64,000 nucleotides of DNA from NCBI RefSeq assembly GCF_036231355.1, contig NZ_CP109496.1, positions 2,790,001 to 2,854,000 of the forward strand. The letters are read 5' to 3'. Made by a program: the position numbers and the translations under genes. Below are positions 41,235 to 48,272 of the stretch, one piece after another; position 1 is the stretch's first letter; each line of letters starts with the position of its first letter. The stretch is from Streptomyces sp. NBC_01431. Its GTDB lineage: Bacteria; Actinomycetota; Actinomycetes; Streptomycetales; Streptomycetaceae. Below the pieces are notes generated by a model, which searched no databases, was not told the origin of the DNA, and saw nothing but the letters and a program-made list of their open reading frames with translations.

Positions 41235-42329
41235 TTACTTGGCTTCCGCGAGGCCGACGACGGCCTGGTCGAAGACCTCGCGCGCCCGCTGGAGGACCTG
41301 TTCGCGCCAGCGGGCGTCGTCCGCGGGGCAGAAGGCGTCGCGGATCAGTTGCTTGAGGTCGTGGCGGACCGCCTCGGTCGGCGGATGGCTCCGGTGCAGC
41401 CACGCGTCGGCACACAGGGCGAGGAGCACCTCGGGGCCGGGCTGAGTGCCGAACTCCAGGGTGATCGCGGTCAGTCGGCCGCCGTCGCCGAGGCCGTCGG
41501 CCACGGCGGTCGCCGTGTTGCCCACGATCGGCGTGGAGGAGGAGGTGCCGTGCTCCGAGGCGGTCAGCGCCTCGCCGTACCACCGGCGGGCCCGCTGGTG
41601 GGCGTCGGCGTCGCGGCCGCCGCGGAAGATGGGTTCGCCGACGCCGCGTTCGCCGAGCCCGGTGTGCAGGTCGATGTAGCCGACGTGGGCGGCGCCGGCG
41701 ACCTGCTCGGCCACCACCGTCTCGAACACCCGCCGGGACCAGGCCGGCGTGTCTCCGCCGTAGAACAGGCCGTCGCTGTGGCGGTACTGGCCCCGGGTCA
41801 CGGCCTCCTGAAGGCGCTGGGGGCCGAGCCGGTCGCGGAGCGCGGTGAGGTTCGCGACCAGCTCGCCGGGAGCGAACCCGGCGGCGTCCGCCGGCACCAG
41901 GGTGCGGTGCACGGCGTCGTAGGCGTCGTTGTGCGGCGGGGCTTGGTGGTCGACGAAGTTCCGGTTGAGGTCGACGTTGTCCTCGTTGACGCGCCGCAGG
42001 TAGGCGAAACCGTACGGGTTGAGGGCATGGACGAGCAGCACGCCGGTGGTGGCCCTGGCGGCGGCTTTCGCGACGCCCTCCCGCAGCAGGACCGTGGTCT
42101 GGCAGGCCGAACCGCAGAAGCCCTCGATGCCGTGTGTCCCGGACACCGTCATCAGCAGCTTCGCCGGGTCGGGCGGCCCCAAATACGCGGTGTCAACGGC
42201 GAGTTCGGCGCCGTCGGGCCCGCGGTGCCGGGGCAGCGTGAAGTTCCTCAGGCGTGCGCCGGCCTCCTCCGCGGCGGCCAGGAACTCCGCGCGTGCCCGG
42301 GAGTAGTCGGGGGGAAATGCGTGTCCCAT
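41235..42329 (-). CDS. M14-like zinc peptidase, DUF2817 family
   Basis: The 364-residue protein has the carboxypeptidase-like zinc motif LMTVSGTHGIEGFCGSAC (HxxE), HALNPYGFAYLRRVNEDNVDLNRNF, and the third His in GYIDLHTGLGERG. It ends with a Glu-containing ITLEFGTQPG strand that fits the M14 catalytic Glu. It should be an active cytoplasmic carboxypeptidase or amidohydrolase. It is the last gene of the leftward operon containing the 18-residue peptide, so trimming of that peptide or release of a ligated residue is plausible. A hairpin at 42385-42414 precedes it. Confidence 0.85.
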   Translation of the reverse strand: MGHAFPPDYSRARAEFLAAAEEAGARLRNFTLPRHRGPDGAELAVDTAYLGPPDPAKLLMTVSGTHGIEGFCGSACQTTVLLREGVAKAAARATTGVLLVHALNPYGFAYLRRVNEDNVDLNRNFVDHQAPPHNDAYDAVHRTLVPADAAGFAPGELVANLTALRDRLGPQRLQEAVTRGQYRHSDGLFYGGDTPAWSRRVFETVVAEQVAGAAHVGYIDLHTGLGERGVGEPIFRGGRDADAHQRARRWYGEALTASEHGTSSSTPIVGNTATAVADGLGDGGRLTAITLEFGTQPGPEVLLALCADAWLHRSHPPTEAVRHDLKQLIRDAFCPADDARWREQVLQRAREVFDQAVVGLAEAK

Positions 42330-42430
42330 GCTGCCTCGCGTTCCTGGAGTGCCTGGAGTGCCTGGAAGGTGTGGCGCGGGCGGCGGGTCCGGAGCCTCGC
42401 AGGGCGCCGGACCCATCCGGTCGGCAGGGC

Positions 42431-43198
42431 TCAGCGCTGCCCGGAGGGCAGCGGCACACCGAGGGCCGTGAGGATCGCGTGCGCTCCCGCCTGCGTGGGC
42501 ACGTGCAGCAGGCACAGCACCCGGTCGCCGGGCTCCGCGTGGTCGGCGAAGTACCGGTTGGCCTCGGGCACATGGCTCAGCGGCCGCTCCCGGTAGAGGT
42601 CGAGCGGGCGCCCGATGCCCGGGACGACTCCGTGCGCCGGGTCGAAGGCCGCTCCGGGAGCGAGCGACGCGGCCACCTCGGCCGCCAGGGCCGCCCGGCT
42701 GTCGTCCTCGCCCGCGAGGTCCGGGTACATGCTGATGTCCGGATGGCCACTGAACGCCGACATCGCGCAGTGCACCACCGGGTTGTACGTCTTGAGCGCG
42801 ATCACCTCGGGGAACGGGCGGCCCTCGGCGAGCAGCCGGGCGAAGTGCAGCGCCCAGCTCTCCTTGAAGACCGCGCCGTTGCGGTACGTGTCGCCCACGA
42901 ACTGGATCATGATGTGCAGACAGGGCCGCCCCGACGGGATCTCCGTCCATCGGGAGGTGAGCAGCGAGACCACCCGGTCGCGCTCCCGGTCCACCCCGAC
43001 GACGACGTAGTCGGCCTTCGTCAGCATGTCGCGGCGGAGCGTGAACAGTTGCCGGGTCTGTAGTCCCGGCATGGCGAGGACCAGACCGTCCACGATCCAC
43101 TTCTCGGTCTCGGTCGGCAGCTCCCGGCCGGGCGGCAAGGCCAGTACCTCTACGCCCTGCCGCCCGTCGGGACGCGTGGCGCGGTCGTCATCGGCCAC
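42431..43198 (-). CDS. GNAT-like protein of unknown function
   Basis: The 255-residue protein is not recognised with confidence. The middle (LHIMIQFVGDTYRNGAVFKESWALHFARLL followed by EVIALKTYNP) has the strand-loop-helix-strand order of GNAT acyltransferases, with a degenerate acyl-CoA loop. The C-terminal 70 residues (SHVPEANRYFADHAEPGDRVLCLLHVPTQAG) are unfamiliar. It starts 12 bp after the diiron oxidase stop, so it is in the same operon and may acylate or recognise its product. Confidence 0.6.
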   Translation of the reverse strand: MADDDRATRPDGRQGVEVLALPPGRELPTETEKWIVDGLVLAMPGLQTRQLFTLRRDMLTKADYVVVGVDRERDRVVSLLTSRWTEIPSGRPCLHIMIQFVGDTYRNGAVFKESWALHFARLLAEGRPFPEVIALKTYNPVVHCAMSAFSGHPDISMYPDLAGEDDSRAALAAEVAASLAPGAAFDPAHGVVPGIGRPLDLYRERPLSHVPEANRYFADHAEPGDRVLCLLHVPTQAGAHAILTALGVPLPSGQR

Positions 43199-43210
43199 CG
43201 CTGCTCCCGC

Positions 43211-43939
43211 TCAGGCCTCGGCCGCAGTGGGCAGCGGAACCTGGCCGTCGCTCTTGCCGAGCACCGTGAGCTGGTGCAGTTCGACGAAGTAGAGCTTCCA
43301 CAGCCAGTAGATGTGGCCGAGGTGCTCGACGACCTTGTGCTGGTCGGCCTCCGACTTGACCAGCGTGGACAGCACCCGCCACACGAAGTCGTCGTGGTCG
43401 TCGTCGAGGTCGGTGTTGACGTGCGCACGGGCACCCTTGACGTTGTCCTCGCCCAGGACGTCGCCCAGGTTGTCGAGCCAGTCGGGCTGGGTGCGCGTGG
43501 TGACGTACTCCACGAAGTACACGCTGGTGATCAGCGCCAGCGGGCTGTCCTCGAACTCCATGCCGTACTGGAGGTATCCCGTGAGCAGCTTGGTGGAGAG
43601 CAGCGGCTCGGTGGAGTAGATCTGGTCCTTGGTCACGCCGACCTTGGCGAGGTCGGCGGCGAACAGCCGGTCGTGCAGCATCTCGTCGTCGGTGTAGTGC
43701 GCCCACGCCTTGGCCTGTACCGGGTCCACCTTGGTGAAGTACTTGATGGCCAGCGCGTCGACGGTCCGCTTGCGGCGCAGCCGCAGGATCGTCTCGATGT
43801 TGTGGCGCTTGTAGTAGTCGAGGTTCAGCTCGGAGGCGTTCTTCTGGTGCTGGGCGTACGGCACCGTCTCGTAGAAGTCCTTGATGAAGGTGTCGAGGAT
43901 CGCGTCGACCTTGTTGCGCAGTTCGGGGTTGACCGTCAT
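43211..43939 (-). CDS. Heme-oxygenase-like diiron oxidase (HDO) family enzyme
   Basis: The 242-residue all-helical protein has ligand-like residues Glu86 and His89 (DDEMLHD), Glu144 (YFVEY), and Asp178/His182 (LDDDHDD). The E-x2-H ... E ... D-x3-H spacing matches HDO-fold enzymes such as UndA, BesC and SznF. Those enzymes use O2 for C-C cleavage, N-oxygenation or desaturation of amino acids and fatty acids. It is encoded 21 bp after the degenerate M29-like gene, in the peptide operon. The substrate is unknown; a side chain of the peptide or a free amino acid is plausible. Confidence 0.78.
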   Translation of the reverse strand: MTVNPELRNKVDAILDTFIKDFYETVPYAQHQKNASELNLDYYKRHNIETILRLRRKRTVDALAIKYFTKVDPVQAKAWAHYTDDEMLHDRLFAADLAKVGVTKDQIYSTEPLLSTKLLTGYLQYGMEFEDSPLALITSVYFVEYVTTRTQPDWLDNLGDVLGEDNVKGARAHVNTDLDDDHDDFVWRVLSTLVKSEADQHKVVEHLGHIYWLWKLYFVELHQLTVLGKSDGQVPLPTAAEA

Positions 43940-43960
43940 AGCGTGCTTCCCTCCTTGGGG

Positions 43961-45049
43961 TCAGTGGCAGCCGCAGCTCGCGCTGGACACGCGCTGCATC
44001 CGGCCGCGGCGTACCGCCTTGCGGGCGCCGAGGACGGCCGTACCGTCCGATGTCACCAGCGAGCTGCGCGGGCACAGGAAGGCCAGGGCGTAGCGCGTGG
44101 CCGGCGTGATCCCCAGCCCGAGGTTCACGACGCCACTGGTGGCGCCGTACACCTCGTTCGGGCCGCAGTTCGCCGGAATGATCTCCGTCGTGGTGTTGAT
44201 CCCGAAGCCGAGTTCCCAGATGACGCGGTAGCGCGGGTCGTCGGTGAGGAGCTTCTCCAGCTCCCCCGCGGCCGACGCCGCCCCCGGCGTCTGCGGGGTG
44301 ACGCCCTCGATGCTTCCGGCGGCGACGTGCAGCGTCACGGCGTTGGCGACGAGCGGCGAGAGCGCCTCGAACAGCCTTTGCTGGTCGGCGCCGTCGGCCG
44401 GATCCTCGTGGCGGTGCACGATCGGCCATCCGCGCAGGGTCAGGTCCCCGTTGAGGCCGCGCAGCCGGGCCTCCGGTTCGAAGGTCGTGATCTCGGCGGC
44501 GGTGACGCTCAGCTTGCCCGAAGGGAAGATCTGCTGGTCGCCCGGTTCCAGGACGCCGGCCTGCTGGTTCCAGACGCAGTCGCCGACCGTGTGGTCGAAC
44601 TCGGCCTCGGTGGCGGAGGCGTCGTCGACGATCGTCAGCCGGTCGCTGTCGCCCACCAGGTCGAAGAACTCCTCGGCCACCCGCGCGTGTTGGGCCACGT
44701 CCGTGGCGGCGGCGGTGCGCAGGAAGTAGCGGACGTGCTCGTCGGTCAGCGGGGTGGACCCGGCGGGCAGCACGGCCAGCTTGCGTTCGCCCAGCTCCTG
44801 CGGGGTCGGCGAGTCGAGGAACCGTCCGGGGCAGACCGCGAGTACGTGTGCGTCCGCGGGGACGCTCGCGGCGATCAGCTCGCCCAGGCGCGTGCCGGGC
44901 GGAAGCCTCAGGTGGAGCACGCGGGAATACCCGTCACCGCGCAGCAGGGAAATCGGCTCGCCGCTCTGTTCACTCGTGATCAGACAGAATGTCCCGGCCG
45001 GCTCGCCGAACTGATCGAAGTCGCTTGTCGTGAGATCCAGCGGTGGCAC
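43961..45049 (-). CDS. Degenerate M29/NicX-like protein (probable pseudoenzyme)
   Basis: The 362-residue paralogue of the protein encoded at 45247-46317 shares VWNQQAG, GDQQIFPSG, LTLRGWPIVH and NEVYGATSG. It lost most predicted metal ligands: the Glu after the first Gly is Lys (FPSGKLSV), the His in the Gly-rich strand is Asn (VVNLGLG), and H-x-D is Ala-x-Ala (YALAF). The C-terminus gained a Cys-Gly-Cys-His tail (SASCGCH). The GTG at 45049 has GGGAG upstream. A structural or peptide-recognition partner of the intact paralogue is the best guess. Confidence 0.8.
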   Translation of the reverse strand: MPPLDLTTSDFDQFGEPAGTFCLITSEQSGEPISLLRGDGYSRVLHLRLPPGTRLGELIAASVPADAHVLAVCPGRFLDSPTPQELGERKLAVLPAGSTPLTDEHVRYFLRTAAATDVAQHARVAEEFFDLVGDSDRLTIVDDASATEAEFDHTVGDCVWNQQAGVLEPGDQQIFPSGKLSVTAAEITTFEPEARLRGLNGDLTLRGWPIVHRHEDPADGADQQRLFEALSPLVANAVTLHVAAGSIEGVTPQTPGAASAAGELEKLLTDDPRYRVIWELGFGINTTTEIIPANCGPNEVYGATSGVVNLGLGITPATRYALAFLCPRSSLVTSDGTAVLGARKAVRRGRMQRVSSASCGCH

Positions 45050-45079
45050 GGACGCACTCCCTAGAAAAGACAGCGGGAA

Positions 45080-45116
45080 CCCCGTGGCGGGGCATTTCGC
45101 ATGCCCCGCCACGGGT
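45080..45116 (-). terminator. Strong hairpin after the 18-residue peptide gene (attenuator candidate)
   Basis: A perfect 16-bp stem (arm ACCCCGTGGCGGGGCA plus T, loop TTCGC) lies 6 bp past the peptide stop and 30 bp before the next gene on the same strand. No T-run follows. Partial termination or RNA stabilisation here would make the peptide message more abundant than the downstream enzymes, as is usual for precursor-peptide genes. Confidence 0.78.
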
Positions 45117-45122
45117 CGGTAC

Positions 45123-45179
45123 TCAGCCCAGGAGCGTGCCCAGGTAGTTGCGGTTCTTCTGCACCTTGATCTTCTTCAT
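45123..45179 (-). CDS. 18-residue peptide, candidate ribosomal precursor
   Basis: The gene encodes MKKIKVQKNRNYLGTLLG. An excellent ribosome site (GGAGGTGA, 6 bp upstream) and an ATG precede it. It lies between two paralogous M29-like genes on the same strand (gaps 67 and 73 bp) and is followed at once by a strong hairpin. The first half is basic (five Lys/Arg), and the second half, NYLGTLLG, is uncharged. There is no signal sequence. I know of no family with this sequence. A modified peptide (RiPP) precursor or a peptide scaffold for an enzyme is the likeliest role. Confidence 0.78.
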   Translation of the reverse strand: MKKIKVQKNRNYLGTLLG

Positions 45180-45246
45180 GGGGAGTCACCTCCTGTTTGT
45201 TTTATTGCCTTGCGTTCACCCCGACGGTCGGACGGTCGTGAATCCG

Positions 45247-46317
45247 CTAGGAAGCGGGCACGACCCTCTCCACGGTGGGGTGGTCCGGGTGGCCGATCAC
45301 CGCGACTCCATTACTGGTCAGCACGCGGGTGTCGGGCGAAATGATGTCCAGGTGGTACTGGGTGTACGGAGTGAGTCCGAGGCCGAAGTGCAGGCATCCT
45401 TCGGTACCGCCGTACACCTCGTTCATGGCGTGGTTCCCGGGCAGGATGTCCAGGGAGGTGTTGAGGGCGTGGCCGATCTCCCACACGATCCGGTAGCGGG
45501 AGTCCACGGCGAACATCTGCTCCAGCATCGCCACGGCCGGCGCCGCTCCGGCATCCAGCGCCTCCAGACGCGTGATCCTGCCGTCCTCCACGGTGGCCTT
45601 GATCGCGTTGTCGCGCATCGCCCACAGCTGGGAGTGGATGCGGGCCTGGTCGGCCCGGGAGAAGGAGGGGGTGCCGTTGTGCAGGATCGGGTACCCGCGC
45701 AGCGTGATCTCGCCCTCAAGGGGCAGCTTCAGGGTCTCGCCGAACTCCCTGATCTCGACGGGCAGCACGCTGATCTCGCCGGCCGGGACGATCTGCTGGT
45801 CACCCCAGTCCAGCGGGCCGGCCTGCTGGTTCCACACCAGGCCCTCCTGCAGGTGGTCGAGGGTGGCGCGGGTCCCGTGCACGGGGTCGACGTACACCAA
45901 CTGGTCGGAGTCCTCGGCCAGTTCGAAGAAGGTGTCGCAGAACGCCGCCTGCTCGGCCGCCGAGGTCCGCTCCATCACCCCGAGGAAGTGCCGCAGCTCC
46001 TCGAAGCCGGTGGGCGTCGAGTTGCACGCCATGCCCATGATCTTGCGCTGCCCCACCAGATCGGGGTCCGGTGATTCGAAGAACCGGTGGGGAGAGATCA
46101 CGAGTACGTGTGCGGGTTCCGGGATCCGCTTTTCCAGAATTTCCTCGAAGCGGTCTCCCACATCAAGCGTGATGGTGAGGAATTCCCGGTACGGGGCCGT
46201 CTTGACGATGTCGATCCGATCGACCAGCTCGGAATTCGTGATCAGACAGAAGGTGCTTCCGGTGGCTTCGCCGAACTGGCTGAAGCGGCCGGGATCAATT
46301 GTTATCTGGGCGGACAC
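45247..46317 (-). CDS. M29 aminopeptidase / NicX-like metalloprotein
   Basis: The 356-residue protein's C-terminal half carries metal-ligand-like residues Glu181 (VPAGEISV), Glu280 (RIVWEIG), His310 (EGCLHFGLG), and His322/Asp324 (QYHLDI). This order fits the M29 metalloaminopeptidases and the related Fe(II) dioxygenase NicX. It could therefore be a peptidase or an iron oxygenase. The GTG at 46317 is chosen because GGGAGTGATC precedes it and the paralogue starts at the matching point. It is the first gene of the peptide operon, with the 11-bp motif 72 bp upstream. Confidence 0.78.
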   Translation of the reverse strand: MSAQITIDPGRFSQFGEATGSTFCLITNSELVDRIDIVKTAPYREFLTITLDVGDRFEEILEKRIPEPAHVLVISPHRFFESPDPDLVGQRKIMGMACNSTPTGFEELRHFLGVMERTSAAEQAAFCDTFFELAEDSDQLVYVDPVHGTRATLDHLQEGLVWNQQAGPLDWGDQQIVPAGEISVLPVEIREFGETLKLPLEGEITLRGYPILHNGTPSFSRADQARIHSQLWAMRDNAIKATVEDGRITRLEALDAGAAPAVAMLEQMFAVDSRYRIVWEIGHALNTSLDILPGNHAMNEVYGGTEGCLHFGLGLTPYTQYHLDIISPDTRVLTSNGVAVIGHPDHPTVERVVPAS

Positions 46318-46388
46318 GATCACTCCCGTCATGACCTTTGCGTATTTCCTCGCCGTGGTCATTACTCTCACGTGTCGCGGGGTCTTCG

Positions 46389-46399
46389 CGCCATAGGAC
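46389..46399. promoter_or_regulatory. Third copy of the GTCCTATGGCG motif
   Basis: Read on the minus strand toward the peptide operon, GTCCTATGGCG is identical to the copies at 31629-31639 and 31695-31705, in the same orientation relative to the leftward genes. The second palindrome arm is poorly kept here (4 of 10). A shared regulator for the two leftward operons is suggested. Confidence 0.6.
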
Positions 46400-46541
46400 G
46401 ATGGTCCCGGCCCCTTGTTCCGCCGCTAGTACTTCCGCCTGCGCCGGCGCGCGAACAAGGTGGTGGAATTCGCGGGGACAGGAGGCCCGGCGTGATCGTC
46501 GGCACACGGCGGAGGGTCGTCTTCCGGGTTAGGTTTCGGGC

Positions 46542-46943
46542 ATGGAACCTCCGTACCCGCGGCTCCTCGTCGACCGCTACGAACCGGCCTTCCGCTTTTA
46601 CGAGGCGATCCTCCCCGAGCTCACCGGCTGCACGCTCGCGCGGGGCAACTCATCGTCCGGTTACGCCAGTTGGGACGCGCTGGACGGGCGTACCGCGCTC
46701 GCCCTGTTCAGCCGGGACGCGATGGTCTCGGCGCTCGGGGAGTCCAGCGTGCCGAGCCCGGGTGCCTCCCTGGTGCTCCACATGGCCACCGCCGAGGCGC
46801 TCGACTCGGCCGTCGAGCTGTGCGCGGGGGCGGGGGGCACGGTGGTGGCCGCGGCCCGCGATTTGCCGGAGTGGGGACCGGGGCTGCGAGCGGCGCACGT
46901 CCTGGACCCCGACGGAAATCTGGTGGAGTTGCAGACGTACTGA
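46542..46943 (+). CDS. VOC-superfamily protein (glyoxalase/bleomycin-resistance fold)
   Basis: The 133-residue protein has two beta-alpha-beta-beta-beta units; the second ends AAHVLDPDGNLVELQTY, typical of vicinal oxygen chelate proteins. RFYEAILPELTG marks the first unit. It may be a metal-dependent lyase or dioxygenase, or a drug-binding resistance protein; its place just outside the accessory locus makes self-protection possible. It lies in divergent orientation to the peptide operon and ends near a strong terminator. Confidence 0.83.
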   Translation: MEPPYPRLLVDRYEPAFRFYEAILPELTGCTLARGNSSSGYASWDALDGRTALALFSRDAMVSALGESSVPSPGASLVLHMATAEALDSAVELCAGAGGTVVAAARDLPEWGPGLRAAHVLDPDGNLVELQTY

Positions 46944-47013
46944 TCGCCCCGCGCGAAAGGTCGCTCGCCGCCGGGCGGGCGCCCATCGGCGCCGCACCGA
47001 ATCCTGACGTAGA

Positions 47014-47061
47014 GCGGCCGCCGTGTGCGGGAGTCATGGGACTCCCGCACACGGCGGCCGC
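47014..47061. terminator. Bidirectional terminator, 22-bp perfect stem
   Basis: Arms beginning GCGGCCGCCGTGTGCGGGAG pair perfectly over 22 bp around an ATGG loop. It lies between the convergent VOC gene and the hypothetical gene at 47074, which ends 12 bp away. Confidence 0.9.
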
Positions 47062-47073
47062 GGGGAAGAGGGG

Positions 47074-47523
47074 CTAGATCGCGTCCAGCAGGGAGCGCTC
47101 AAGGCTCGCGCCGGACGGGAGCTGGCGGCGGATGTCATTCAGGACCGAGCCGAAGTCGAGCTCCGCCCGGCCGCTGGCGTACACCGTTCCCCCGAAGTGC
47201 AGGGCGACCCCGAGGTCCGGCTCCGGAGGTTTGAGGGAGAGCAGGCAGCTCAGGGTGGCCTGCTGAACGCGGCCGTCGTCGGAGGCGACGGGCACGGGCA
47301 TATCCCATTCGAGTACGAAATCGCGGAGGTTCCCGCCGTCGAGCGCGAAAGTGTTGCCGCTCTCCGTTGGTATCCCCGGTACCGGGCCGAGCGAGTCAAA
47401 GCTCGCTCCGGCGAAGTCGACCCCCCTGATCCGGGTCCGCAGTTGCGTCCCGTCAGTGGTGATCGTCAGCGCTTCGGATCCTAGGCGGTCCCGGTACCAA
47501 CCCGCCCATGACTGTGGTGTCAT
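47074..47523 (-). CDS. Hypothetical protein, possibly DUF6304
   Basis: The 149-residue soluble protein is rich in beta strands: WYRDRLGSEALTITTDGTQLRTRIRGVDFAGASFDSL at the start and FVLEWDMPVPV in the middle. It recalls the Streptomyces DUF6304 family, but I am not certain. No enzyme motif or membrane segment is visible. It is a single gene next to a strong terminator. Confidence 0.6.
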   Translation of the reverse strand: MTPQSWAGWYRDRLGSEALTITTDGTQLRTRIRGVDFAGASFDSLGPVPGIPTESGNTFALDGGNLRDFVLEWDMPVPVASDDGRVQQATLSCLLSLKPPEPDLGVALHFGGTVYASGRAELDFGSVLNDIRRQLPSGASLERSLLDAI

Positions 47524-47580
47524 GGGCGGAGATTAGCGGCGCATCCTGCTGTTCGTCACAGGGGGTGACCGAAATGAGCG

Positions 47581-48207
47581 TTACCGCTTCCTTTCGTACC
47601 TCGACACAACCGCTCCGTTGTCGAACGAACGGGACTCGGTCAGACCGAACTGACGGGGTGTGAACTCACCGTCCACGGCACGGATTCCGGCGCCCACGAG
47701 CACCGGATACGTCTTGATGACCAGTTCGTCGATCTCCTCGGCCAGCTGACCGGCGAGGTTTCCGCCGCCGCAGAGCCAGATGCCGAGGCCGTCCCGCTCC
47801 TTGAGCTCGCGCACCTTGGCCACCGGGTCTCCCGCCACCAACTCGACTGCCGGGTCGGGTGATTCGATGAGGCTGCGAGAGAAGACGTACTGCCGGAGAT
47901 GGGCGTACGGGCTGGTCAGCCCGTCCTTGAGGCCCAGCGCATAGGTGGACCGGCCCATCAGCACGGTGTCGTAGTGGGTGTTGGGGGCCTTGTCGAAACC
48001 GAAGTGCCGCCTCCCGGCGGTCGCCATCGTCTCGGGCCATTGCGTCTTCAGGTACTCGAAGTACCCGGTAGTCAACTGGTCCAACAGGAACTGGATCTCG
48101 CCATCGGGCCCGGCGATGAAGCCGTCCAGGGACATTCCGATGAAGTACGAGAGCTTGCGCAAGCCGACCTCTTGGGGTTCGGGGGCGTGGTCTTCCGTGC
48201 TGACCAC
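47581..48207 (-). CDS. Dihydrofolate reductase / RibD C-terminal family protein
   Basis: The 208-residue protein has SYFIGMSLDGFIAGPDGEI at the N-terminal strand, TVLMGRSTYALG, and IWLCGGGNLAGQLAEEIDELVI as the NADPH-binding strand and loop. These resemble RibD_C reductases such as YyaP/YwjB. Its substrate is unknown. The annotated GTG start lies inside the palindrome shared with the divergent TetR gene; an in-frame TTG closer to LRKLSYF is an alternative. It is probably controlled by that TetR protein. Confidence 0.83.
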   Translation of the reverse strand: MVSTEDHAPEPQEVGLRKLSYFIGMSLDGFIAGPDGEIQFLLDQLTTGYFEYLKTQWPETMATAGRRHFGFDKAPNTHYDTVLMGRSTYALGLKDGLTSPYAHLRQYVFSRSLIESPDPAVELVAGDPVAKVRELKERDGLGIWLCGGGNLAGQLAEEIDELVIKTYPVLVGAGIRAVDGEFTPRQFGLTESRSFDNGAVVSRYERKR

Positions 48208-48236
48208 TACGGATAGAGTGCTCCATGTGTAGTGGT
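48203..48236. promoter_or_regulatory. Inverted repeat between DHFR-like and TetR genes
   Basis: Arms ACCACTAC and GTAGTGGT are separated by 18 bp between divergent genes. The position suits an operator for the TetR-family protein encoded at 48273. It overlaps the annotated reductase start. The spacer is longer than usual for TetR sites, so this is tentative. Confidence 0.5.
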
Positions 48237-48272
48237 TGATGCAACCCCCTTTTTCCGCAGAGGAGTTCGGAC

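Noticed and set aside
42345..42375. Short tandem of TGGAGTGCC before the M14-type gene
   Set aside because: Only about three 9-bp units; likely replication slippage with no evident role.
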